Positions 5,428-12,972 of a stretch of 16,999 nucleotides of DNA are shown here, one piece after another. The DNA is from Trebonia sp. (GTDB lineage Bacteria > Actinomycetota > Actinomycetes > Streptosporangiales > Streptosporangiaceae). Both the position numbers and the translations under genes were made by a program. The notes beneath the pieces were generated by a model that saw nothing but the letters and a program-made list of their open reading frames with translations, searched no databases and was not told where the DNA came from. Location of the stretch: assembly GCA_030038035.1 (NCBI GenBank), contig JASHPP010000356.1, positions 1 through 16,999 of the forward strand, read 5' to 3'. Numbering within the stretch: position 1 is the first letter of the stretch; each line of letters opens with the position of its first letter.

Positions 5428-6369
5428 ATGCCGCGACCTGTCGCCCATCTGGCCAATCTCGACCTGAACCTGCTCGTTGCGCTGCGGGAACTGGTCCGGG
5501 AGCGTAGCGTCACGCGCGCGGCGCAGCGGCTGGGCGTCACCCAGCCGGCGGCGAGCGCGGCGCTGGCCAGGCTGCGGCGGCATTTTGGCGACGAACTGCT
5601 AGTGCGCGAGCACGGGGAGTACGTGCTCACCGCGCTCGGCGCGCAACTCGCCGAGCAGGTGGAAGGCGTGTGCGCCGCCGCGGAGCGGCTGTTCGCCGCC
5701 AGCACGGACTTCGACCCGGCCACGTCGGAACGCGAGTTCACCCTCGTCATGGCGGACTACACGATCATGGTGATGGGCGAGGCGCTTTCCCGGGCCATCA
5801 GCAAGGCGGCACCGCGCGCCCGGCTGCACGTCCGGCTGGTCCGGGAGTCGCTGAGCACCGAGTACGCGGAGGGCATCAGGTTCGTCGACGGGATGGTCGC
5901 CCCGCCCACGCACGGGTTCACGCTGCCCGAGACGAGGTCTGCTGAGCTTTTCCGTGACCGGTGGGTGTGCCTGGTGGACGCCGACAATCCGGCGCTGGAC
6001 GCCGGACAGCTGCGGCTGCGGGACATGGCGCGGCTGCCCTGGGTGGCTCCCTACTACCGCAGCAACCCGAACCCGCCCTCGGTGCCCGTCATGCGCCAGC
6101 TGGCGCTGCTCGACATCCAGCCCCGGATCGCGGTCCGGGTGGAGAGCTACCTGTCGGTGCCGTACTTTGTCACCGGCACCGACCGGGTGGCGCTCATGCA
6201 GGAGCGCCTGGCCACCAGGCTCGCCGCACAGATGAACCTGAGGGTGCTCGAATGCCCCGGCGACCCCGAGCCGATCGTGGAGGCGCTGTGGTGGCACAGG
6301 CAATACGAGGAGGACACCGCGCATGCCTGGCTGCGCCGTCTCATCGTGGAAACCGCCCGCCGCCCGTGA
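5428..6369 (+). CDS. LysR-type transcriptional regulator (NodD-like)
   Basis: A 313-residue DNA-binding regulator. The N-terminal winged helix-turn-helix is clear: the recognition region SVTRAAQRLGVTQPAASAAL covers about residues 27-46 and is followed by LARLRRHFGDELLVR. Residues ~95-305 fit the ligand-binding domain of NodD-like LysR proteins. Such proteins are usually tetramers that bind T-N11-A palindromes and activate an adjacent operon when a small effector is present. The start at 5428 puts the helix-turn-helix at the usual distance from the N-terminus; the open frame upstream gives low-complexity sequence and was rejected. It is co-directional with the catabolic/transport operon that begins 178 bases downstream, and a perfect T-N11-A palindrome lies in that gap. 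The effector is probably the operon's substrate or an intermediate (inference). Confidence 0.92.
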   Translation: MPRPVAHLANLDLNLLVALRELVRERSVTRAAQRLGVTQPAASAALARLRRHFGDELLVREHGEYVLTALGAQLAEQVEGVCAAAERLFAASTDFDPATSEREFTLVMADYTIMVMGEALSRAISKAAPRARLHVRLVRESLSTEYAEGIRFVDGMVAPPTHGFTLPETRSAELFRDRWVCLVDADNPALDAGQLRLRDMARLPWVAPYYRSNPNPPSVPVMRQLALLDIQPRIAVRVESYLSVPYFVTGTDRVALMQERLATRLAAQMNLRVLECPGDPEPIVEALWWHRQYEEDTAHAWLRRLIVETARRP

Positions 6370-6390
6370 TCCCGGCCCCCCGGCCGGGTC

Positions 6391-6411
6391 CGCATAAGCC
6401 GCGTTTATGCG
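6391..6411. promoter_or_regulatory. LysR box upstream of the catabolic operon
   Basis: CGCATAA-N7-TTATGCG is a perfect 7+7 inverted repeat containing T-N11-A (T6395, A6407), the classic recognition-site geometry of LysR-type regulators. It lies 16 bases upstream of the candidate -35 element, about -50 to -70 from the predicted transcript start, the usual place for the high-affinity site of a LysR activator. The regulator gene ends 21 bases before it. Confidence 0.6.
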
Positions 6412-6426
6412 GGACAGCAGCATCTT

Positions 6427-6456
6427 TTGTTTGCGGCCATCCTGTCCCGAATTTTA
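6427..6456 (+). promoter_or_regulatory. Candidate promoter of the catabolic operon
   Basis: TTGTTT (6427-6432), an 18-base spacer and ATTTTA (6451-6456) lie in a locally AT-rich patch. Both elements are poor matches to consensus, as expected for an activator-dependent promoter. The predicted start near 6463 leaves a leader of about 85 bases. Confidence 0.35.
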
Positions 6457-6504
6457 CCGTCATGGAAAGGCACTGCTGTTACCCCCGCTTTTCGCTGACG
6501 TTAC

Positions 6505-6532
6505 GCGCCATGCATATGCGTGCATTCGGCGC
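6505..6532 (+). promoter_or_regulatory. Leader hairpin just before the first operon gene
   Basis: GCGCC-ATGCA (6505-6514) can pair with TGCAT (6521-6525) and GGCGC (6528-6532), with a two-base bulge and a 6-base loop. It ends 6 bases before the AGGAG ribosome site (6539-6543). The part ATGCA-N6-TGCAT is also a perfect palindrome and could instead be a second protein-binding site. Confidence 0.35.
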
Positions 6533-6547
6533 CCGGACAGGAGCCCC

Positions 6548-7879
6548 ATGCCGCATGCGCTGACCGAACTGAAGCTGGACGTGGTGACCAGGCCGCCGGC
6601 CGGCACAGTCCATGAGGTCGGCGCCGATGTGTGCGTCGTCGGCGCGGGGATCGCCGGCTCGACGGCGGCGATCGAGTCGGCGCGGCTGGGCCGCAGCGTG
6701 GTGCTCGTGGACTCGCTGCCGCTTATCGGCGGCCAGATGGTCCATTCGCTGATCGGGCTTTTCTGCGGCGTATTCGGCAACGCGCCGGATTACATCCAGC
6801 TGACGCACGGGGTTTTCGACGACATTTTCCGTGAGCTCGGCCCGTCCGGTGACCTGCACTTCTCCCACGGGCACACGACGACCGTCTTCTACAACGAGGT
6901 GGCGCTGGGCCGCTGGCTGGAGCGAACGGTTCGCGACCTCGGCATCCAGGTGGTGACCGGCGCGGTGCTGCGAGAGGTCGCCATCGCCGACGGCTGGGTC
7001 GAGAGCATCGAGCTGGCCACCCGGTACGGGAACGTCCGCGTCCGGGCGGCGGGGTACGTGGACGCGAGCGGCGACGCCGCGCTCACGTGGGAGGCCGGCC
7101 TGCCGTGCTGGGTGCCCGAACGTCCCATCTACGGGAGCCAGCAGGTCATCGTGGAGAACCTCGATGAGAACCACAAGCCTGAGATGGGCGAGATCGACGC
7201 GGTTTTCGCCGCGCGCGGCGAGGAATTCGGGCTGCTGCGGCGGGGCGGGCTGGCGTTCTTCTTTCCCGGCCGCGGCACCGCGGTGCTGAACGTGACGCAC
7301 ATCGACGCGCCGCTCGACCCGGTGGACGCGGCGCGCGCGATGTTCGAGGGCCGCGACCAGGCAGACCGCGCGATAGCGCTGCTGCGCGCCGAGTTCCCGA
7401 AGGCGTTCGGCGAGGTCCGGGTGCGCGCCTACGGCTTCCCCGGCCGCCGGCAGACCCGCTGGGTCAAGGGCATCCACCAGCTGTCCGTGGACGAAGTCCG
7501 TGACGGCACCCGGTTCGACGATGCCGTGGCAAGGACCGCCTGGCCGATCGAGCTGCACGACCGGGCGGACGGGTACGTCTGGGAGATGTTCGACGCAGGC
7601 CACGTGCACTACGTGCCGCTGCGGTCGATGACCCCGGCGGGCGCGCACAACCTCGTGGCGGCCGGCCGGTGCGTGGACGGCGACGCGGCGGCGCTGTCGA
7701 GCGTGCGGGTGATGGGGCCGTGCTCGGCGATGGGCGCGGCCGCGGCGCACGCGCTCGACCTGGCGGCGGACGGCAAGGGGCGCCCGGGCGACGGGACCGG
7801 CAGCGTGCACGAGATCGACATCGGCCGGCTGCGCGAGCGGCTGGCGGCCAACCTCGGTGACGACGGACGGAGCCGATGA
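6548..7879 (+). CDS. FAD-dependent oxidoreductase (FAD_oxidored family)
   Basis: A 443-residue soluble flavoprotein. The FAD-binding Rossmann motif VVGAGIAGSTAAIESARLG (G32-x-G34-x-x-G37) is followed by an acidic residue at the end of the second strand in VVLVDS. The C-terminal signature NLVAAGRCVDGDAAALSSVR and VMGPCSAMGAAAAHALDLA is the second FAD contact typical of this family. It would oxidise or reduce a small organic substrate; family members have varied and mostly unknown substrates. The start at 6548 has AGGAG 4 bases upstream. An upstream in-frame extension to 6407 was rejected because it crosses the candidate promoter. It is the first gene of the operon, and its stop codon overlaps the start of the aconitase X gene (ATGA), implying coupled translation and a shared pathway. 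Confidence 0.88.
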   Translation: MPHALTELKLDVVTRPPAGTVHEVGADVCVVGAGIAGSTAAIESARLGRSVVLVDSLPLIGGQMVHSLIGLFCGVFGNAPDYIQLTHGVFDDIFRELGPSGDLHFSHGHTTTVFYNEVALGRWLERTVRDLGIQVVTGAVLREVAIADGWVESIELATRYGNVRVRAAGYVDASGDAALTWEAGLPCWVPERPIYGSQQVIVENLDENHKPEMGEIDAVFAARGEEFGLLRRGGLAFFFPGRGTAVLNVTHIDAPLDPVDAARAMFEGRDQADRAIALLRAEFPKAFGEVRVRAYGFPGRRQTRWVKGIHQLSVDEVRDGTRFDDAVARTAWPIELHDRADGYVWEMFDAGHVHYVPLRSMTPAGAHNLVAAGRCVDGDAAALSSVRVMGPCSAMGAAAAHALDLAADGKGRPGDGTGSVHEIDIGRLRERLAANLGDDGRSR

Positions 7880-9159
7880 TGTTCCTCAACGACGACGAGA
7901 AGGCGATGCGCGACGGTGCCGAGGGCGCCGCGGTCGCGGCTGCCATGGACCTGCTGATCAGGTACGGCCAGGCGCTCGACGCCGAGCGGCTGTGCGACGT
8001 CCGCAACGTCGCGGGCACGATGACCCAGCCGTCGCCGGTCAAGGCGCGGCTCGTCAGGGAAGGCGGCTGGGACAAGGCGTTCGCGGTCATCAACCTGGAC
8101 AGCGACGAGGACCTGGAAATCCCGAGCATGCGGGTGCCGACCTGCCAGCTGCAGCACGGCTTCGGGCAGGACGCGCTGGACATCGTCCCCTACCCCAAGC
8201 AGAACATCGAGCTGCAGGCCAGCGCCGAGTCCTTCTACGGGCGGCACGGGGTGAACATCCTGGCCACCTGCACGCCCTACCAGGTCGGCAACCTGCCGAT
8301 GCGCGGCGAGCACTGCGCGTGGATGGAGTCCTCAGCGGTCATCTACGCCAACTCCGTCCTCGGGGCGCGGACGAACTGCGAGGGCATCGCCTCCACCGGC
8401 GCCGCCTCGCTGACCGGCAAGATCCCGTGCTGGGGCAACCACAGGGACGAGAACCGCCACGGCACGCACCACATCGAGGTCAACGTCCGGGTCGACAACT
8501 TCCAGGACTGGGGCATGCTCGGCTACTTCGCAGGCGGCGTGGCCGGCGAGGACCACCCAGTGATCACCGGCGACATCAGCAGGCCGGACCTGACCGAGCT
8601 CAAGCACTTCGGCGCGGCGGCGGCCACCTCGGGCGGCGTCGAGCTCTACCACATCCCCGGCATCACCCCGGAAGCGCCGGCGCTCGGGGCCGCGTTCGGC
8701 GGCCGCAGGCCGCCGCAACCAGTCGGCTACGGCCCGGCCGAGCGCCGCGCCGTCTACGAGACGCTCAACGAGATCGGCACGTCCGGCGACGTGGACTTCG
8801 TGCTGCTCGGCTGCCCGCACGCCTCGGTGGACCAGATCCGCAAGACGGCGGCCCTGCTCGATGGCAAGCGCCTGTCCGCGAGCACCGAACTGTGGCTGAT
8901 GGCACCGCGCGCGCTCAAGGACATCGCGGACCGCAGCGGCTACACCGAGACGATCGAGCGGGCCGGCGCCCGGCTGCTGGCCGACTCCTGCCCGGCGATG
9001 TCACGGGCCGCGCCGAAGGGCACGAAGGTGTTCGCCACCGACTCCGCCAAGCAGGCGCACTACCTGCCCGCGATCCTCGGCATCGAGGCCTGGTTCGGCA
9101 CGCTCGAGGAGTGCGTGGACGCCGCGGTCACCGGCCGCTGGAACGGAGGGCTGACCTGA
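7876..9159 (+). CDS. Aconitase X, large (catalytic) subunit
   Basis: A 427-residue protein of the aconitase X family (former DUF521). Known members dehydrate cis-3-hydroxy-L-proline in bacteria or mevalonate 5-phosphate in archaea and carry an Fe-S cluster. Conserved-looking blocks include LATCTPYQVGNLP (Cys132), YANSVLGARTNCEG (Cys168), FVLLGCPHASVDQI (Cys313) and LLADSCPAMS (Cys372). Several of these cysteines are candidate cluster ligands, but I cannot assign them with certainty. The swivel domain is encoded separately at 9224, so this is the split form of the enzyme. The start overlaps the upstream stop (ATGA); the ATG three bases later is an equally possible start, and CGGAG precedes both. 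The stop overlaps a small ORF. The family call is firm, the substrate is open. Confidence 0.9.
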   Translation: MMFLNDDEKAMRDGAEGAAVAAAMDLLIRYGQALDAERLCDVRNVAGTMTQPSPVKARLVREGGWDKAFAVINLDSDEDLEIPSMRVPTCQLQHGFGQDALDIVPYPKQNIELQASAESFYGRHGVNILATCTPYQVGNLPMRGEHCAWMESSAVIYANSVLGARTNCEGIASTGAASLTGKIPCWGNHRDENRHGTHHIEVNVRVDNFQDWGMLGYFAGGVAGEDHPVITGDISRPDLTELKHFGAAAATSGGVELYHIPGITPEAPALGAAFGGRRPPQPVGYGPAERRAVYETLNEIGTSGDVDFVLLGCPHASVDQIRKTAALLDGKRLSASTELWLMAPRALKDIADRSGYTETIERAGARLLADSCPAMSRAAPKGTKVFATDSAKQAHYLPAILGIEAWFGTLEECVDAAVTGRWNGGLT

Positions 9160-9227
9160 TGTTCGCCGACCGCTTGACATTCGGAATCGCATTCGATTAC
9201 GCTATCGATGACGGGAGCAGGGGATGA
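9159..9227 (+). CDS. 22-codon mini-ORF bridging the aconitase X subunit genes
   Basis: It encodes MFADRLTFGIAFDYAIDDGS plus two residues (Arg-Gly). Its ATG overlaps the stop of the large-subunit gene (TGATG), and its TGA overlaps the start of the small-subunit gene (ATGA). A strong ribosome site, GGAGGG (9145-9150), lies 8 bases before its ATG, better than most sites in the operon. It may be a coupling peptide that carries ribosomes from one subunit gene to the next, or a genuine microprotein. It may also be accidental, because the same bases contain a consensus-like promoter. I recognise no family. Confidence 0.4.
   Translation: MFADRLTFGIAFDYAIDDGSRG
9174..9203 (+). promoter_or_regulatory. 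Internal sigma-70-type promoter before the small-subunit gene
   Basis: A perfect -35 element TTGACA (9174-9179), an 18-base spacer and TACGCT (9198-9203, 4/6 to TATAAT) predict a transcript starting near 9210, just ahead of the small-subunit ATG at 9224. It is the best -35 match in the window and could give a basal level of the downstream dehydratase and transporter genes. Confidence 0.45.
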
Positions 9228-9658
9228 GCGGCGTCATCCTCCACGGGAGAACCGTCGTCCCCGGCGTTGTCGAGGGCGAGGCCCTGGTCTCGCACGAGCC
9301 CATCTCCGGCTGGGGCGGGATCGACCCCATGCGCGGCGTGATCATCGAGCCCAGGCACGAGCTCTTCGGCGTGTGCTTCAGCGGCAAGATCCTCGTCTTC
9401 CCCAGCGCCAAGGGGTCGTCCGGCTGGTCGGGGTTCTTCCAGACGACGCGGCTGAGCGGCACCGCGCCAATAGGCATGGTGATCGGCCGCATCTCCACCA
9501 AGTCGGCGCTGGGTGCCGTGGTCACCCGGGTGCCGACCGTCACCGATCTCGACGCCGACCCGTGCGAGGCCATCGCGACCGGTGACTGGGTCCGCGTCGA
9601 CGCGGGCAACGGCACTGTGGCGGTGGAAAAGAGGCGAGGAGAACATGAACCTGCGTAG
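9224..9658 (+). CDS. Aconitase X, small (swivel) subunit
   Basis: A 144-residue protein of the former DUF126 family, the swivel domain that closes over the active site of aconitase X. Recognisable blocks are GRTVVPGVVEGEALVS near the N-terminus, then SGKILVFPSAKGSSGWSG and GTAPIGMVIGRIST. The serine-rich AKGSS loop resembles the segment bearing the catalytic serine in swivel domains of aconitase relatives. GGGAG lies 6 bases before the ATG. It should form a heteromer with the large subunit encoded upstream. Its end overlaps the start of the IlvD-like gene by 14 bases. It has the usual length for the stand-alone small subunit. Confidence 0.9.
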   Translation: MSGVILHGRTVVPGVVEGEALVSHEPISGWGGIDPMRGVIIEPRHELFGVCFSGKILVFPSAKGSSGWSGFFQTTRLSGTAPIGMVIGRISTKSALGAVVTRVPTVTDLDADPCEAIATGDWVRVDAGNGTVAVEKRRGEHEPA

Positions 9659-11354
9659 CAACTACGAGCCGGGCACGTCCCGGTGGGCGACCCGCCGGGC
9701 CATGTGGCTCGCGCTCGGCCTGTCGGACGAGGACATGGTCAAGCCGAAGATCGCGATCGTGAACTCCTCGTCGCAGCTGGCGATCTGCTTCAGCCACCTG
9801 GACGAGATCGCCCGCCGCGCCAAGCGCGCGATCGAGCTGGCCGGCGGCGTCGGGTTCGAGGTGCGCACGGCCGCGCCGAGCGACTTCATCACCAGCGCCG
9901 GGCATCGCGGCGGGTACATCCTGTCGGCCCGCGACCTGATCACCAACGACATCGAGGTCCAGGTGGAAGGCGCGCTGCTCGACGGCATGATCTGCCTGGC
10001 CTCCTGCGATAAGACCGGCCCCGGCCAGCTGATGGCCGCCGCCCGGCTGAACATCCCCACGATCATCGTCGCCTGCGGCTACCAGCCGAGCGGCACCTAC
10101 AAGGGCAGGCACTGCGACATCGAGGACGTGTTCCTGGCCGCGGGCCACGTCGCCAACGGGCGGCTGTCCGTGGACGAGCTCACCGGGATGAGCGAGAACG
10201 CGGTGCTCGGCCCGGGCGTGTGCGCCGGCATCGGCACCGCCAACACGATGCACCTGGCCTGCGAGGCCCTGGGCATGGCGCTGCCCGGCAGCACGCCGGT
10301 GCGGGCCAACAGCGAGCCGATGTGGCGGGCGGTCGACCAGGCCGCCGAGCGGATCGTCGAGATGATCGCCGAGGACCTGAAGCCGCGCGACATCCTGACG
10401 CCCGCCGCGTTCCGCAACGCGGTCACCGCGATCTTGTCGGTGAGCGGGTCGATCAACTCGGTCAAGCACCTGCAGGCGATCGCGGCCGAGGCCGAATGCG
10501 ACGTGGACGTGTACCGGCTGTTCGAGCGGCTCGCCGACCACGTGCCGCTGCTGACCGCCATCCGGCCCAACGGCGAGACCTCGATCGAGGAGTTCGAGGA
10601 CGCCGGCGGCACCCGCGCGGTCATGAAGCAGCTCGCCGGCCGGTCCGCGCCACCAGGAGAGGAAAGCCTGCTGGACACAGGCGCCCGCACCGTCACCGGC
10701 AAGACCGTCGCGCAGAACCTGGACGGCGTCACGGTGGCGGACGAGGAGGTCATCCGGCCGCCGGAGCGGGCGCTCGGGCGGCGGCCCACGATCGTGCTGA
10801 TCCGCGGCGGCCTCTGCCCCGAAGGCGGGATCGTCAAGCTGGCGGTCGCCGACGACCGGCGCCTCGACTTCGCCGGCCCGGCCATCGTGTTCGACTCGCT
10901 GGCGCAGGCCCTGGACGCGGTACGCGGCGGGCAGGTGGAAGCCGGGCAGGTCGTCGTGCTGCGCGGGCAGGGCGTCACCGGCTCCCCCGGCATGGGCATG
11001 GCCTCCCAGCTCGTGTTCGCGCTGGATGGCGCCGGGCTGACCGGCAAGGTGGCGGTCGTCACCGACGGGCAGCTGTCCGGCCTGGTCAACAAGGGCATCG
11101 TGGTCGGCGAGGTGTCCCCGGAGGCGGCAAAGGGCGGGCCGCTGGCACTGGTAGAAAACGGCGACACGATCCGCATCGACGTGCCCGGCCGCACCGCCGA
11201 CCTGGACGTCGCGGCCGACGAGCTCACCCGGCGCAAGGCCGCGCTGCAGGCGAACCCGCCGAGCGGCGAGGTCGGCTGGCTGTCGGTCTACCAGCGACTG
11301 GTCCGGCCGCTGCCTGAGGGCGCGGTGCTGAGACCCAGAGAGTCCGCGTCATGA
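9645..11354 (+). CDS. IlvD/Edd-family Fe-S dehydratase
   Basis: A 569-residue protein of the dihydroxy-acid / sugar-acid dehydratase family. Three cysteines sit where family members hold their Fe-S cluster: Cys48 (QLAICFSHL), Cys121 (ASCDKTGPGQ) and Cys193 (GVCAGIGTANTM). The C-terminal part has the family blocks LIRGGLCPEGGIVKLA, VLRGQGVTGSPGMGMAS and VVTDGQLSGLVNKGIVVGE. It would remove water from a 2,3-dihydroxy (or polyhydroxy) acid to give a 2-keto acid. Linkage to aconitase X and an ABC importer argues for catabolism rather than branched-chain amino-acid synthesis, so I do not name it ilvD. The ATG at 9645 has AGGAG just upstream, inside the previous gene. Its stop overlaps the next start (ATGA). 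The exact substrate is unknown. Confidence 0.92.
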   Translation: MNLRSNYEPGTSRWATRRAMWLALGLSDEDMVKPKIAIVNSSSQLAICFSHLDEIARRAKRAIELAGGVGFEVRTAAPSDFITSAGHRGGYILSARDLITNDIEVQVEGALLDGMICLASCDKTGPGQLMAAARLNIPTIIVACGYQPSGTYKGRHCDIEDVFLAAGHVANGRLSVDELTGMSENAVLGPGVCAGIGTANTMHLACEALGMALPGSTPVRANSEPMWRAVDQAAERIVEMIAEDLKPRDILTPAAFRNAVTAILSVSGSINSVKHLQAIAAEAECDVDVYRLFERLADHVPLLTAIRPNGETSIEEFEDAGGTRAVMKQLAGRSAPPGEESLLDTGARTVTGKTVAQNLDGVTVADEEVIRPPERALGRRPTIVLIRGGLCPEGGIVKLAVADDRRLDFAGPAIVFDSLAQALDAVRGGQVEAGQVVVLRGQGVTGSPGMGMASQLVFALDGAGLTGKVAVVTDGQLSGLVNKGIVVGEVSPEAAKGGPLALVENGDTIRIDVPGRTADLDVAADELTRRKAALQANPPSGEVGWLSVYQRLVRPLPEGAVLRPRESAS

Positions 11355-12091
11355 GCGGCGGCGCGGACCGCGCGGGGGCCAGGCGCACGGGCAAGGACAG
11401 CGCCGGGACGGGCGGCGCCCGCACGCGGGGGCGCGCCGCGCTGAACGTTACCAACCTCTCGGTCGCGTACGGGAACGTGGTCGCGGTGCACAGCGCGACG
11501 TTCACCGTGGCCGAGGGCGACGCCTGCGCGATCACCGGCCCCAACGGGAACGGCAAGTCGAGCATCCTGATGGGCGTCACCGGCATGGTGCGCCGCCGCG
11601 GCGCGGTGGAGATCTTCGGCACGTCCGCCCCCAACGGCGACGTCCGCTGGGCCGCGAGGCACGGCCTCACCCTGGTGCCCGAACGCCGCCAGCTGTACCC
11701 GGAGCTGGCCGCGATCGACAACATCCTGCTCGGCTGCTACCCGTGGACGAGAAGCATCGGCCGGGCGAGACGGTCGGGATCGTTCGGCAGAGCTATTGAT
11801 CTTTTCCCCGAGCTGAAGCCGCACCTGAAGCAGCAGGCCGGCACTCTTTCCGGCGGGCAGCAGCAGATGGTCGCGATCGCGCGCGGGCTGGCGAGCGACC
11901 CCAAGATCCTCGCGGTCGACGAGCCGTGCCTCGGGCTCGCCGAGGCGGTCGCCCGCCGGGTGTACGACGTGCTGGCACGCATCCACGAGCAGGGCACCAC
12001 GCTGATCATCGTCGAGGAGGCACCCAAGCGGGCGCTGACGTTGTGCAACCGGAGGGTCGAAGTGCGCAACGGTGTGGCAGGTGCGGCATGA
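11351..12091 (+). CDS. livF: LivF-like ABC transporter ATP-binding protein
   Basis: A 246-residue ATPase of the branched-chain-amino-acid (HAAT) importer type. Walker A is GPNGNGKS (63-70), the signature is LSGGQQQMVAIARG and Walker B is ILAVDEP. VPERRQLYPEL matches the LivF-type Q-loop region. The first ~29 residues are a charged Gly/Arg-rich extension not needed for the fold. After Walker B, LIIVEEAPKRAL replaces the LVEQN seen in most LivF proteins, a mild departure in the switch region. It overlaps the dehydratase stop (ATGA) and the next permease start (ATGA). It should pair with the ATPase half of the permease fusion encoded downstream to power import. Confidence 0.9.
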   Translation: MSGGADRAGARRTGKDSAGTGGARTRGRAALNVTNLSVAYGNVVAVHSATFTVAEGDACAITGPNGNGKSSILMGVTGMVRRRGAVEIFGTSAPNGDVRWAARHGLTLVPERRQLYPELAAIDNILLGCYPWTRSIGRARRSGSFGRAIDLFPELKPHLKQQAGTLSGGQQQMVAIARGLASDPKILAVDEPCLGLAEAVARRVYDVLARIHEQGTTLIIVEEAPKRALTLCNRRVEVRNGVAGAA

Positions 12092-12972
12092 AATTCGGCA
12101 ACCTCGTCATCGCGGGCCTCGTGACCGGCTCGATCTACGCGGTGTTCGCCGTCTGCGTCTCGGTCTGGTACCGGGTGTCGAACATCCTCAACCTCGCCGT
12201 GGGCGACTTCGCGATGACCGGGGCGCTCGGCGTCGACAACCTGTACCGCGTCAAGGGCCTGCCGCTGCCCGTGGCGATCCTGACCACGCTGGCCGTCGTC
12301 GCGATCTTCGCCTACGCCTACGACATCGTCGTGCTGCGCATCGCGCAGGACGGGCCGCGGCGGATGGAGGGCATCGTGGTCACGTTCTTCTTCACGTTCG
12401 CGCTGTCGTTCTTCATCGACGGCGTGGCCAAGATGCTCTTCGGCACCGACGTGCACGCGGCGCCCGCGCTGTGGAACGGCAATTCGCTGACCTGGGGTAG
12501 CCTGCACTTCGAGCGCGCGGGCATCCTGGTGCTCGCCTGCGCGGTCATCATCGGCGCGGCGTTCTGGCTCTACATCCGCTACACGCTCGGCGGCAAGGCG
12601 CTCGAGGCCAGCGGCGAGAACGCCGTCGGGGCGCGGATCGCCGGGATCGACACCCGCCGCTACCGGCGGCTCATCTTCATCGGCACGGCGGTGATCGCGG
12701 CGGTGTTCGGCATCGTGGAGTCGCCGATCACCGGCTACACGTACCTGTCCGGCGCGACGATCTCGCTGACCGGGTTCCTTGCCGCCGCGTACGGCGGCTT
12801 CCGCAAGCCCGGCCGCGCGCTGCTGGCCGGCCTGTTCATCGGCATCCTCGAGGCGCTGCTCGACGGCTACGTCAACGCCGAGTACGGGGACACGATCCTG
12901 TACGCCCTCCTTGCCGCCGCGGTGCTCGCCTGGCCGCGCGCGCTCGGCTTCGAATCGGCGGTGAGCGGGTGA
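12088..12972 (+). CDS. livH: LivH-like ABC transporter permease
   Basis: A 294-residue integral membrane protein. The N-terminus GLVTGSIYAVFAVCVSVWYRVSNILNLAVGDFAMTGAL is the characteristic start of LivH permeases, and the segment ALEASGENAVGARIAGID is the cytoplasmic coupling loop that contacts the ATPases. About eight hydrophobic segments are visible. It should pair with the LivM half of the next protein to form the channel. The ATG is within ATGA shared with the livF-like stop. The end shares GTGA with the next gene, so the transporter parts are translationally coupled. Confidence 0.93.
   Translation: MKFGNLVIAGLVTGSIYAVFAVCVSVWYRVSNILNLAVGDFAMTGALGVDNLYRVKGLPLPVAILTTLAVVAIFAYAYDIVVLRIAQDGPRRMEGIVVTFFFTFALSFFIDGVAKMLFGTDVHAAPALWNGNSLTWGSLHFERAGILVLACAVIIGAAFWLYIRYTLGGKALEASGENAVGARIAGIDTRRYRRLIFIGTAVIAAVFGIVESPITGYTYLSGATISLTGFLAAAYGGFRKPGRALLAGLFIGILEALLDGYVNAEYGDTILYALLAAAVLAWPRALGFESAVSG

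Noticed and set aside
6370..6547. Riboswitch in the operon leader
   Set aside because: Only one simple hairpin and no recognisable aptamer core; protein-based LysR control explains the layout better.
9513..9644. Upstream extension of the IlvD-type dehydratase
   Set aside because: It lies inside the swivel-subunit gene in another frame; ATG 9645 has a proper ribosome site and family-like start.
9645..11354. Biosynthetic ilvD (valine/isoleucine pathway)
   Set aside because: No ilvB, ilvN, ilvC or leu genes nearby; the context is transport and catabolism, so only the family is named.
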